Positions 49,601 to 59,267 of a stretch of 64,000 bases of DNA are shown piece after piece. This DNA comes from Planococcus citri (Eukaryota > Arthropoda > Insecta > Hemiptera > Pseudococcidae), in assembly GCF_950023065.1 (NCBI RefSeq), contig NC_088680.1, forward strand, positions 63,091,350 through 63,155,349, in the 5' to 3' direction. The notes beneath the pieces are model-generated. The model made no database searches. It was not told the DNA's origin and was given only the letters and a program-made list of their open reading frames with translations. Position 1 is the first letter of the stretch, and the number at the start of each line of letters is the position of its first letter. Made by a program: the position numbers and the translations under genes.

Positions 49601-52600
49601 AGTCAGACAAATGACCTTGGAAAGCAAAAAGTGAAAGGTCAATGACCTTAAGACGTCAGTCAGATTGCCATTGTAAAATAGACTAGCAGGTCAGTAAACC
49701 TTTTTAAGTCTAGACATACAGGTCAACTACCTTGAAAAGCCAGACAGAAATACAGAAGAATTTGAGCTAGACAGAAGGGGTCAATGACCTTAAGAAAATT
49801 GACAGGCGACCATGAGATGCAAGCTAGATAAGTCAGTGACCCTCAGATGCTAGTAAGACGGGTCAATGACCTAACCAGGCTAGACAGACAGGCACTCAAA
49901 CAACCGCCAGAGACCAGACAGTAGGGTCAATGACCTTTAAAAATGAATTTGATACCTTTGAAATTTTTTATAATAAGCTAACGCATAGAAAAATCGCAAT
50001 TTTATAAAGAATTCTTAAAATTATACCGGACTTTTAAAAGCGTTGAAAAAATAAACAAAATTCTCACATTTCAATAATATTATGACAGAGTTTCTAGTTT
50101 TTCAGAGGCGTAGCCTAAGAGGGATCTACCACCCCCCCCCCCCTGAGGAAAAAACTTTGGATTTGAACAAATGGGAACAAATTTTGAGAAATTATGTTTA
50201 AATCAACTCAGAAAGTCACAAATAATCAAAGTTTTAAAAGTTTAAATTTCATTTTGAACATGTACAAAAATTAAAAATTGAAAAAAGTTGGACCTTTCAC
50301 AAAATATCAACCCCCTCCCCCCTCCTTCAGATATTTTATTTCCAGCATTTTTTTGCGATATTAAGCTCAAATTTTTCTGCAACTTTTAGATATTTTCAAC
50401 TACATTATCAATATTTCAAGAAATTTGAAACAATATTTATGCACTTTTTGTTCAACTTGATGAAAATTTGATCTCAATTTTCAGGAATTTTTACTACTTT
50501 TCAAGTTTTTTCAAGAATTCTTTTGAACATCATGAATCCCCCCCCCCTCCAAAAAAAAATCTTTTACCTATTTCTTTAAATTTTATTTCCAAACTTTTTG
50601 CATCAATTTTCAGTTTAACAAATTTTTTATGTTTTTTATAATTTTCATACCTATTTTTCAAGAAATTTCCATCAAATTCTTAAAGAATTCAGAAACCATG
50701 AACCACTTCTGAGATATTTTGACCAATTTTATTTACAACGCCTCATTTAGTGTAAGTAGATGATATGTCATCATTTATCAATGTTTGTATCTCAAAAATT
50801 CTCAGGCCTAATTTAATCAATTTTTTGAGGATCCTAGACAACTTTTGTGGTACTTTCAGCAATTCTTTTTGTACCAACTCCATTGTAACAACATTTCATT
50901 ATGCTGCCAAACATTCACGTGCAGATTGTCAATGACTTTATAAGCCCCCCCCCCCCTCCTTCTCCATAAGATAAATTCCACTATAATTATCCCTTATACT
51001 TACGCAATATAAATAACACATTGAAAACAATTCTTTCAAGAATGGAAACTCACCATTACTCAAAGTATTCGATTTGTACGTCCCGTTCTGACCCAAGATC
51101 ACATTTAAATTCAGGCTATTTCGATTCAGCAAATGAGAATCCAAATTAAGCCTTCGTTTGATACCGACGCTCGGAACTTCATTCGTACTAGGAGCATCGC
51201 ATTTCTTCTCAGAAAAACTAATCACACTGCTGATAGGCGTAATTATTTGGCTGAATGGTCTTTGAGCGCATAAAATCGGAGTTTGAGGAGTAATCTTGGG
51301 CGATGGTGGTTTAGGAGCTTGCCTCTTAGTGGATCCGGTACCATTGCACGAATTAGCCGCGTGCATTTTAGGCGTAGAAGGCACAGAGCCGCATACAGAC
51401 ACAGCACATTCACGAATCTCTTTAGAAACGACGATGGGAGTCGCAGGAGCAACGAGGTCTTTCTTCACGCCATTTTGTAAACAAGCCGGTTTACTAGCTG
51501 GGATAGGTTTATCTTTGGCGAAACCGTGTAAAAAAGATCTCTGGGGGTTTGCGTAGACTGAATCACTATCGGGTGAAGAAGGTTTGCTTTCTTCTAGGTA
51601 CTCGACCGAGACAGGAGGATCACCCGAATCGTCGGAATCAGCTTTGCCATCGGGTTCGCCGACCATTTCTCGACTTCCTGGTCTATCTATCTCTATTTCC
51701 AAATCCTTCGAAGTGATTAAAGGTAATCCGGCAATTGGATTGCTTTCTTTGAAACTGAGTTTTTTCTTTTCTTCGCCTCCGTCTGTACGATCTTCTTGGA
51801 TGGTCGATTGATAGATGGATAATCGTTTAGTCGGACTGGTATTTTCATAAGCGTTTAGTTTGAATAAAGGTTCTAATTTGCACTTGGCGTTTTTCATGTT
51901 TTCCGCAACGTCTTTCGGGCTAATTTCGTCGAAAAGTTTAGATTCGATTTGTTGCTCGGGTGGTTTTGGTACATTAATTCGAATGTATTTCTCGGCGCAG
52001 TCGCCATTTTGCTCTTTAGTTGCGACGGCGGCGGCAGCAGCTGTAGTGGTGGTCATCTTGGTGTAAATGTTCTGCTCGTTTATCGTCTCGTTTACATTTA
52101 CATTCGTAACGTTGTTCACGGTACACTTATCATTATTAATAGAATTGGCGTTAATATCACAGACAACAGATTGTTTACTTAAAACTACATCATTTTTTAA
52201 ATCGCAATCGCCGTTCCTTTTCGCAGTCTCAATAGGTTCAGTCTTTTCTTCGTCGCTTTTACCGTTGCTCGAGGCTTCTAAGAGTATTTTATTTAAATGC
52301 ACTTTACTACAATCGTTATTGGATAACGTGCCACTGGCAGCATCTCCATTACTACTGCTGCAGCTACCGTTCACCGTAACCGAATTTTTGAACGGTTCTA
52401 CGCTGACTTGTAAAGTTTGCCGACGTCCATCGGCATCAGTCTGAGGAGCACCGAGTTTCAAATACGAATACGTTTTAGGTGGACTGCTCGTCGTCTTGTT
52501 TGCAGGTCCATTGTTGCGCAAATTGGCCGGTACCGAGTTGAAATCCGTGTTGGTTTGGGTTAATTTGCGGAATTCTTTGTCTTCTTCTTCGTTATCGGTT

Positions 52601-55600
52601 TCGATTACAGGCTCGTCGTTGTACGAAGGATAGAATTCGTCATCCGATGAGCATTCTTCGCCGCCGAAACCGATGATTTCTGTTTCGTCAGCGTGAAACG
52701 AGACCGATTGGCATTTACGTTTTTCTTCGGCGCATTTTTCGCTACGTCGCAGGATACTCTGCAAATTCGTAAAGAACCGTGGTTAATAATATTTTAGGTT
52801 AAACCAGAGAGTTTATAGAAATTAAGCGAAATAAATTAGGTATTTTGAGATAAAATTTAACGTGGTACCTAACGGTTTTTAGTGTGCGTAGCACACTATT
52901 GGTTTCGCTTTGAGAAATTGAAATTTCAATTACAATGAATGTTCTCTTAAGCTATCCAACCGTTTTTTGTACCTATTGGACACCATTTGAGAATCATTAA
53001 GGCGGAGGGAATAGATTAATTTTCATTCAATTCGGATGGGTAATTGCTGAGTAATTGCAATTTTAGTTCATTATTTTAATGCATTAAATCCTAAAAAAGG
53101 GAAAAGGGGACTTGTAGAACACCTGCCGCTCATTGTACCCTGCTATACCCCCAGTCTATTCCATCACCAGCTGTGTTTCATTGTACCCTGTTACACCCCC
53201 GGTCTGTTAGCTGTAAATTCCAAGTGGGAGTGGTTTGGTGGGGCGTTTACTAAACAAATATACTATTTTAATGCCCTAACCCTCGTAGTGAATTCGTGGC
53301 TGAGTGGTTAGGGCATGTAGGTAGGAATAGGAAATTTAGGGACCCAGGTTTGAATCCCCGTGAGGTAAGTAGGTAGGTGACAGATTTTTCATAGGAAAAT
53401 TGGATAGGTAAATGCTTTGGAGTTACCTATGTAGTACATGATAATGGGGCAAAAATAATGCTGAAATTGAGTTATGAATTATGATATCATTTGCTAACTA
53501 AAAATTCATTTCATTAATTTTTTGTCTACTTACCTATAGCCATAAGTATAGTAAGAATTACCTTGACATGAATAATTTTTAACTTTTTACTTATAATTTA
53601 AAAATTACTTCAAAATGAGTAATTAAACTAATTTTTGTACAATTGAAACATGTAATTTTTATTATCAAGATTTAATAAAAATTATTAAAACAAAATGATT
53701 TTTACTATTGGTACCTACAGCAAAATTTATTAAAATGATAATTTTTACTATACGATTACAGTAAAAATTATTGAATGGGATCTGGTACTTAATTGTGCTA
53801 AATACCAGTATTTAGTTAAATTTTTTTGTAAAAATTACCCATATTTTTTTCGTGTAATTTAGAGGCAATTCAAATTCTTAACATGTTTTATAAGATTTAA
53901 TTCTTAATTTAGAATTAAAAGCAAGTTCTGAAAATTGGTTTGAAAATTTATAAATTTGAAGACAATGGAAATTCTAAAAAAAATGATATGAAAATTTGTA
54001 TTTAGAGACGCTGAGAATTCCAAAAATTGATTAAAAGTTCTGTAAGTTGCAGATAATGTGAACTTGAAAATTATATGAAATAAGTATTGTAATATTTATG
54101 AAGAAGATGAGAATTCTGAAAAATTGGAGGCAATGTGAATTCCAAAAATTGAGTAAACGTTTTACAATTTGTGGACAATATGAACTTGAAAATTGAATTT
54201 GAAATTTTTTAATTCAAAGACAATAAGAATTCTGAAAAATTATTCAAAATTTGACTATTCACAGGCAATGTGAATTCTAAAAATTGATTGCAAATTTCCT
54301 AACTCAGCAGCAATGCAAAATTCTGAAAATTTATTGAAAACTTTATGAAATTGTAGCGATGGGGAATTCGGGAAATTGATTTGAAATTTTGTAAATTTTA
54401 AAACAATGCAAACTATGAAAAACAACTAGAAATTTCTTAATTCAGAAGCAATACAAGCTTATAAATTATTCTGAAATACCTATTGTAATTTGGAAAATAT
54501 GAAAACACTGAAAAACAATTATTATTTTGAAGCAGTGAGAGTTTCAAAAATTCTCATCACTGTGACATGGTTGATTCACTTATGCACTACCTAGATGTAA
54601 TAACGGTTATAGCTGTAGAAAAGGCAGCTAGCCACGCACACTTTTCAAGCTTAGCTGTCTAGTTTTTTCTGAAAAAACTACATTTACACTACTTTTTATT
54701 CACTTGAACCCCCTCCCCCCTCCCAAACACAAAACATTGACAATGTCAAATTTTTTGCAGGAAAATGCTTTAAAAAATTGAAATTGGAAGAAAAAGGTGT
54801 CTTGACAAAGTTTCAAAATAAAAAAGCAAGACTTTATCAGGACTTTTAGCAGAACATTTTTCAAACACTCGAAATTTTAAAAGGAAATGGGGCCGGGGGA
54901 GACAAAATTCTACAGTAGAATTCTTCGCTTTTCGAATTTTTATAAACCAAGCGGATTAGAGGCGTACTGAACGAGGGGGGGGGTGTCTCACCTCAGACAG
55001 AAAAATGTAGGCAAAAATTTGGGAAATTTGGGAAATGGGAAGAAGTATTGTTACCAGGGAAGATCAAAGAATTTCACCAAAAACCATGGATTCTCACTTC
55101 TCGAATTATAAATTTTCAAAAACTTTCAAAAATCCATGTTTTGAGAGAAGCAAAAAAAAAACACTTTCTTCGTGCAGAGAAGAGTTCATTTTTCTGATTC
55201 AAACTTTTAACATTTTTTGAATTTGAACAATAAGTTTTTCATGTGGAAAAAAAGCAAGAATATGTGATTCAAGCTCTAAAAAAGTCGACAAATGGGCTCT
55301 TTTCTACGGAATAAAGATCGAGAAAAAGGAACGTACTTGAATTTTTTCATTTTTTCACTACCTTTCTAACAAAAATTCACTACTTTTTCATTACTTTCAC
55401 CACCTGTTGGATACTCTCAGTATAGGGTGCTCAATTTCAGATTTTTCCAAAAAATAATTTTAGTGATTCCAATTTTTCTCAAAAAGTTTTTTTTTTTATT
55501 CAACAAAAATAAATCAAGTTTGTGGATTTCTCACCAATTTTGATCAAATTTCGAAATTTTCTCAATTTTTTTCAAGCTTTTGGATTTTTTAACCCAATAA

Positions 55601-58600
55601 ATATCTAATAAAATTCCATAAATTTTCATTTTTTTTAATGTTTACGTTAAGTTTGATGTTGCAGGGGAGAAAAAATGTTCGTTGAAAATTTTCGATTATT
55701 TCGATTATTAACAGCCAGGTAAGTAAGTATGTACTTCAAGTTTGTAGGAAAATTTTTCAATATTCCCTCGTTGAAAAAATTCCAATTTTCCAAAAAAAGC
55801 TTTACCGGCCAAGAATTTTTTTCAAAGTTATTCTAATCCTAAAAATTTTACCGAATACAAAATGGTGTCTAATAATATGACAGGGTTATGTTTCAATTTT
55901 TTTCTAAATTTTGATAGAGATATTAGCAAAAAAAAAACATGACCAAATAAACTCAAAAACACGTAGGAAGAATTTCAAATTTTGAGGTCCATTTTCAACA
56001 GTCCCCTCGTCGAATAGAACTCAAAATCGAAAAACGACCGATCCTCCTAGCGAAAATGACGATTCAAAAATTCGAAAAACAAAGGACCTTTCGTCAAAAA
56101 AGAGGACTTCTTTTTGGGATGTTTGAAAAAAATAGACCATCGGGTAAAAAAAAGTACGTTTCCTAATCGGAAGGACCTCCTGTATTAGTATTATTATGCC
56201 AGGTTCTTTTACTCTCATGTTTTCAAAATGGACCCCCCCCCCCTCCTCTTCCTAAAACCTCGAGAGACCAAAACGAATCATTTCTGACCTTTGAAAAATT
56301 CGTGACTTGGTTTGGTGGGTTTTCGTAGAAGTATATTTTGAATTTCAACCCCAGGGAAACAAAAACACTTCATACTAATCTTGAATTTTCTGCTTTTGCT
56401 CACTTAATTTCTTCTAAAATTGCCAAAAAGTCCTGCTTTTTTTCCAATTTTTCACCAAACTTGAAATTTTTTGGATTTTCATTTCTTTTTCGAGGATTTT
56501 GAAATTATCATCAGTCGCTGTTTTTTTTTCGCCCTTCAAAAAAACCTGGAGCATTTTGAAAAAAAATCCGACAAAAAGTCCTGATTTTTGAGGATTTCTT
56601 GTCTTCTAGAAATCTCGAACTCATATAAAAGCCCCCTCAACCTCGAGAAAAGTCCTTAAAGCTCAGAAAAATTGTGCAACATGCCAAAGGGGTTTCAGAG
56701 GCGATGATCTGGAATTTCAATTTGTTTTTTTGATACCAACTTCACGAACTCTTCAAAGCTCCAGAATTCCATAAAATTGATTTATCATCATTCCACTCCT
56801 GGTCCTGACTACTTCAGGCGTTGGGGAAGGAGATGAGGGTCTCGATGTTTCTGAGCAGTTCCTATTTTCCAACTTCGGACATTTATAGATTGAAAAGATT
56901 AAATCTAAAGATAATCTCTCAACGCAGTTCTGATGAACGTTAAAAAAATTTCGAAATAAAATTTTCGAATAAATATCGAAATTGAAAGTTTTATTGAAGA
57001 ATTTAGTAAAAAAGTTTGAACCAAAAAAGCAAGTTGAAATTTAAAATCAATACTTCTGAAAAGGCAGAAAAACAGCCACATGAATTTTAATCTTTTATTT
57101 TAAAAAAGTTGAGACTTTTAAGAGGGCTTGCTTGAAAAATTGAGTTCGAGTTGCCTCAGAAACCAGACTACATCAAAAAAAACCAGACTACATCAAAAAA
57201 TAAAGCAAAATCAGATCTTTTCGCAGGATGATGACATTTTTTTTCAAATGCTTCAATTTCTTTTTCTTTTTTTTTGTAGGGCGAGTTGCAATTTATTCGA
57301 AATTTTTCATTTTTCTAAAAGAACAATAAAATTGAAAAAATCATGTTAATAATTCCAAAATTCTGAAAGAAGAAGAGATATCAATGGACAACTTCAATTT
57401 TAGTTTAAAAACCCAAAAAAAAAACCAGAATATTTTGGCCATTTTTGCAAAAAATTCAGATTAGGATTGCATAAAAAATTGAATTCAAAAACTCCTGAGA
57501 AGCAAAACTGCATTCAAGTCTCGACTGTTTCTACGTACTTGGGGGGGAGGAGCAAGAGGAGGAGGAGGAGGAGGAGCAGGGTTACGATCTACTTGAGTGA
57601 AAACTTTTCATTTTTTCAATAGAACAAACAAATTTTTTGGTGGGAGGAGGAATTGGGTGGGGGGGGGGGTTACGATCTATTTGAGTGAAAATTTTTCATT
57701 TTTTCATTTTTTCAATAGAACAAAAAAATCGAAAAAAAGTTTAAGAATGATTTTAAAGTTCTGAAAAAAAAGAGATGAAAATGTAAACTACAACTTCGTT
57801 TAAAACAATGGAAGAAGGACGATGTTTTGTCCATTTTTGTGTAAAATGAGATCGAAAAAGCAGGATAGCACGACATGAAGCAGAAAAGTCAGGATTAAAG
57901 CAGGAAAATCAGCATGAGCAGCTTGTATCAGATTAAAATTCAAAATAAGCCTAAGTAGGTATTTTATTTTTTCATTTTTTCAGGATGACAGGCTCATACG
58001 ACAATTTTAGTTGAATTTCGAAATAAGCACGACTAAAAAATCTCCCAAAAATAGTTCACACGGTCATTTCTTTTTAAATTTGAGGGCTCACAACGATGCT
58101 TGGAGGGAGAGGGGGGAGCTTATTTCGAAACTCAAGTTCAAATTTGAAATCAGCGGTATTAAAAATACATACTTACATCAAACGATATTTCACAATGGTT
58201 TATTATTTACATATTTTCTCAAAATTTGATCATATCTGGTGGGAAGAGTCATAATTATTAATTTTGAAAAATTCGCAAAAAAAAATAGCTGAGTTGGAAA
58301 ATAATTAATTTTTCAAAAAATTATTAAAACCGGTTCTTTGAAAAAAATTGAAAATTTTCTTAGTACCGAAAATATTCAAAAGAAAATTTTGCAACAAAAT
58401 TAGGATTCAAATCAAAATTTTTTGAATTTTTAAAAAATTGAGCAAACTTGGAGACCAGTGAACATTTGTTGAATCTAATTTCCACTTGAAAAATGTTTTA
58501 AAAAATCATAAAATAGCTTCAATTTTGGCCAAAAAAATACCAAAAATGTTGCAAAATTCAACAATTCTTCAAAGAATACTCAACGTTACAACAGAGAAAA

Positions 58601-59267
58601 ATTTGCGAACAATTTTACTAAAATAATCAAGAACTCCAAGTCACCTAAAAAGTGACGAAAAATCACTGAAAAATTGGCAAAAAAATAATAAAATAATAAA
58701 AAGTATACAAAATCTAAAATTAAAAAAGGCTCTTTGCCAGTAAAATTTACTGATATTTTCCAAGAATTTTATTAGTTTTTCCATTTTTTCATTAATTTAT
58801 AGAAATTCTGAAATTTTCAAAATTTCTCATCGATTCAAAAGTTAAAAACTTTTACAAAAAGTCACGATTTTGGTGAAAATTCAAACAAAAATCACTATTT
58901 CAGGAAACTGGAATAAATGTTGTGGGAAATGAGCTTGTTTACTAAGAAATTGTGTCCCTATCACCCCCCCCCCCCCACCACAAAAAATTGAAACTACTCC
59001 ACCTAAAAACCATCACTCGAATTTTTCAACCAATCAAATTTCAGTAAAATAAGCGAACAAACCCAAATCCAAAAAAACCCACTCCAATAAGTACACTTCA
59101 CTTACATGCTGCGGAAAATTATCCACGTGAGATGTCCACCTATACGTGATCTTTTTCTCCGGAACGGCGTGATCTTCTTTCGACTTGAAGCAATTCGAGC
59201 ATAAATCTTTCTTCCAGGCATTCTGTATGAACCGCTGGCAGATAATGGTTTCGGACATTTTCACCAT
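37508..59267 (-). CDS. PEAK1-like: PEAK1/PRAG1-family pseudokinase scaffold (11 exons, 1257 aa)
   Basis: Eleven exons join with every phase consistent (3774 nt in total). The N terminus (CQRFIQNAWKKDLCSNCFK) matches the WKP..C..CFK opening of PEAK1/PRAG1. A long disordered, Ser/Pro-rich region follows. It contains a basic RKFLRF patch, two proline-rich SH3-type stretches (KPPPPPR and RPPPPKS) and VYENLGESR, the counterpart of the YSNLGQSR-type phosphotyrosine docking site. The C-terminal third is a degenerate kinase fold, then WLWGP..QRWLDLERATFLHKIV, matching LLWGP..QNWLDIKRTLLMIKF, the helical (SHED-type) dimerisation tail. Family members are catalytically dead cytosolic scaffolds for Src, Grb2, Shc and CrkII at focal adhesions. 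Here the kinase region is shorter and more eroded than in vertebrates. It is shorter overall than human PEAK1 (about 1750 aa). Introns reach 6.3 kb and carry most of the repeats of this half of the window. Confidence 0.88.
37813..38021 (-). CDS. PEAK1-like: PEAK-like exon 10 (C-lobe end)
   Basis: 209 nt after TTCACAG, leaving in phase 2 before GTGAGT. It reads TSMRRISLCKCILEVANMLL and ..VSLSQAKTVVQYWLWGPCDV, ending QSALQ plus two bases. YWLWGP corresponds to the LLWGP box at the end of the PEAK kinase fold. Between exons 9 and 10 there is little room for an activation segment and APE region. Confidence 0.85.
38022..40297 (-). other. PEAK-like intron 9, A-rich low-complexity
   Basis: On the + strand this is dominated by AAAAATT, GAAAAT and CAAAA words with few G or C. 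I looked for an extra exon here because the protein lacks an activation segment. No frame of coding composition flanked by good splice sites was seen. Confidence 0.55.
40298..40548 (-). CDS. PEAK1-like: PEAK-like exon 9 (pseudokinase C-lobe start)
   Basis: 251 nt, entering in phase 1 and leaving in phase 0 before GTAAAA. It reads AYITVWNEQKIESLSSYC, then LLLSQLTDAFNHLLACGIED and ISLNEIFVCKRNSD. The position of the catalytic loop (HCDLRLEN in human PEAK1) is occupied by IEDISLNE, so both the His of HRD and the loop Asn are lost. Confidence 0.82.
40664..40952 (-). CDS. PEAK1-like: PEAK-like exon 8 (pseudokinase N-lobe)
   Basis: 289 nt after a T-rich acceptor ending in TAG, leaving in phase 1 before GTGAGA. 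It encodes LNQTTLVPNALKVL, then SSRIAVADWYFYNAKWNGHDVVVSLS and ..LPSSITLFPLVKFTDLIPSRY. The segment HDVVVSLS aligns with the AVKI strand of kinases; the ATP-contacting Lys is replaced, as expected of a non-catalytic fold. The alignment is by eye. Confidence 0.82.
41045..41185 (-). CDS. PEAK1-like: PEAK-like exon 7 (N-terminal SHED helix)
   Basis: 47 codons, phase 0, between TTTCACAG and GTATGT. It reads STHSELSDAVSETEPRKGK and then NYDAVVIANHETLSHLLEQ. The last part is predicted helical and sits where PEAK proteins have the helix that leads into the kinase fold. Confidence 0.76.
41286..41438 (-). CDS. PEAK1-like: PEAK-like exon 6 (linker)
   Basis: 51 codons, phase 0 at both ends, between TTTTTCAG and GTAAGT. 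It reads VISVSERESVPECDRTA and ..PYCGSETESEMYHSVSSSTTE. This acidic, Ser/Thr-rich linker precedes the helical start of the pseudokinase module. It has little family signature; support comes from phase and splice sites. Confidence 0.72.
41439..44070 (-). other. PEAK-like intron 5, proximal part
   Basis: Strongly A-rich on the + strand from about 42240 to 43990, in degenerate AAAATTCA.GAAAA words. No exon or mobile-element ends seen. Confidence 0.5.
44071..45840. mobile_element. fold-back element, TA-flanked, built of mirrored tandem units
   Basis: CAGTATGACACAAAAGTAG at the left end is inverted at the right end (..TTTGTGTCATACTG), and both sides are bordered by TA (44069-44070 and 45841-45842). 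The inverted arms run almost the full length, about 0.85-0.9 kb each, centred near 44985. A second internal terminal pair, CAGGGTGTCCAC at 44208 and GTGGACACCCTG ending at 45713, lies inside. Each arm holds about five units of 120-145 bp containing GCTTGAAACAAAAGTTGTAG and GAAACCGGTTCATTGATTTGC; the second arm has them inverted. No transposase frame. The TA borders suggest a Tc1/mariner-type origin for the outer ends. Confidence 0.85.
45843..46572 (-). other. PEAK-like intron 5, distal part
   Basis: Non-repetitive intron sequence between the fold-back element and exon 5. Nothing further supported. Confidence 0.45.
46573..46673 (-). CDS. PEAK1-like: PEAK-like exon 5 (completes the NLGESR motif)
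   Basis: 101 nt after TTCGCAG. It completes the Gly codon and reads GESRQSVAPAKPQRASSIRD and ..TTTTRDENL before GTGAGA. Joined to exon 4 it gives VYENLGESR..APAKPQR, which parallels TYSNLGQSR..PPKQPRQP of human PEAK1. This junction is strong support for both splice sites. Confidence 0.84.
47010..47186 (-). CDS. PEAK1-like: PEAK-like exon 4 (proline-rich, VYENL)
   Basis: 177 nt between GTTCCAG and GTGAGA, phase 1 to phase 1. It encodes RRPTKPPPPPRTQSLDQKIA, RPVRPPPPKSLNLKAAPPPR and ..KTSNNVYENL. The exon is built from proline-rich SH3-type sites and ends in a YxN motif of the kind Grb2 SH2 binds when phosphorylated. Confidence 0.82.
47263..47694 (-). CDS. PEAK1-like: PEAK-like exon 3 (basic patch)
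   Basis: 432 nt, entering in phase 1 after TTCGCAG and leaving in phase 1 before GTACGT. It encodes STSPVASINGDCQPIENG, then CTRSLSCDSIVSSPS, KVKSTIRKFLRFNNKDDEKSE, and ..PTSPSCPP. The KSTIRKFLRF segment corresponds in place to the KSFFRRRK basic patch of PEAK1. Confidence 0.85.
48130..49945. repeat. minisatellite of about 30-bp units carrying GGTCANTGACC palindromes
   Basis: Units of the type CAGACGACCTTGAGAAGCCAGA and CAGGTCAATGACCTTAAGAAG alternate through 1.8 kb of PEAK-like intron 2. Exact GGTCANTGACC occurs 14 times by my reading: 48274, 48304, 48520, 48837, 48897, 49031, 49216, 49276, 49470, 49551, 49637, 49779, 49861 and 49925. Many one-mismatch copies lie between. A larger order is visible: the block starting CACCTTGGGAAGCC recurs near 48250, 48468, 48721, 48785 and 49009. 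Several long plus-strand frames rich in MTL and RQTTLRY are artefacts. Confidence 0.92.
49946..51053 (-). other. PEAK-like intron 2, proximal part
   Basis: AT-rich with poly(C) tracts near 50130, 50540 and 50945. The frame of exon 2 continues into this region but only over low-complexity sequence after a good GTGAGT donor. Confidence 0.5.
51054..52758 (-). CDS. PEAK1-like: PEAK-like exon 2 (large disordered exon)
   Basis: 1705 nt of open frame following TTTGCAG. It starts SILRRSEKCAEEKRK and VSFHADETEIIGFGGEE and ends ..YKSNTLSN plus one base before GTGAGT (phase 1). It is rich in Ser, Asn, Thr and acidic residues, and includes a short Ala run (TTTTAAAAAVA) and the possible SH2/SH3 sites YENTSP, VYANPQ and APKPPSPK. 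It is the most GC-rich large block in the window. The frame stays open past the donor into poly(C) sequence, which is not coding. Confidence 0.88.
53130..53215. repeat. two-copy tandem duplication (about 48 bp)
   Basis: CATTGTACCCTGCTATACCCCC at about 53133 is repeated as CATTGTACCCTGTTACACCCCC at about 53180, with CAGTCT/CGGTCT following each. Confidence 0.65.
53280..53430 (+). mobile_element. tRNA-derived SINE head or tRNA pseudogene
   Basis: TGGCTGAGTGG at 53297-53307 fits a Pol III A box, and GGTTTGAATCC at 53347-53357 fits a B box (GGTTCGANTCC) with one change. The spacing matches a tRNA-derived promoter. The stretch between does not fold as a normal tRNA and there is no matched acceptor stem, so a SINE head is more likely than a functional tRNA. 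Confidence 0.65.
59106..59267 (-). CDS. PEAK1-like: PEAK-like exon 1 (N-terminal CxxC motif)
   Basis: 54 codons from ATG at 59267 (a second ATG at 59258 gives MSETIICQ, which is closer to the vertebrate start) to ..VDNFPQH before GTAAGT. An in-frame TAA lies just upstream of the first ATG, so translation must begin in this exon unless a splice intervenes. The motif C..FIQNAWKKDLCSNCFKS places it at the N terminus of the PEAK family. Confidence 0.82.

Larger units (their letters stand above)
52759..59105 (-). other. PEAK-like intron 1 (6.3 kb), remaining parts
   Basis: Apart from the tRNA-like element and the 53.1-kb duplication, this is AT-rich sequence. At 57161-57200 a 20-bp unit (AACCAGACTACATCAAAAAA) is perfectly duplicated. 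At about 57540-57740 an 89-bp segment (GGTTACGATCTA.TTGAGTGAAAA) is duplicated beside GGA-rich and poly(G) runs. Poly(C) tracts occur near 56232 and 58963. No exon seen. Confidence 0.5.

Noticed and set aside
48249..49645. Plus- and minus-strand frames of about 60-110 codons in the GGTCANTGACC array
   Set aside because: They follow the 30-bp unit (MTL..RQTTLRY repeats), lie antisense or in an intron, and have no start context or splice support.
53280..53360. Functional tRNA gene
   Set aside because: A and B boxes are present, but no acceptor-stem pairing or convincing anticodon arm could be drawn, so a SINE head or pseudogene is preferred.
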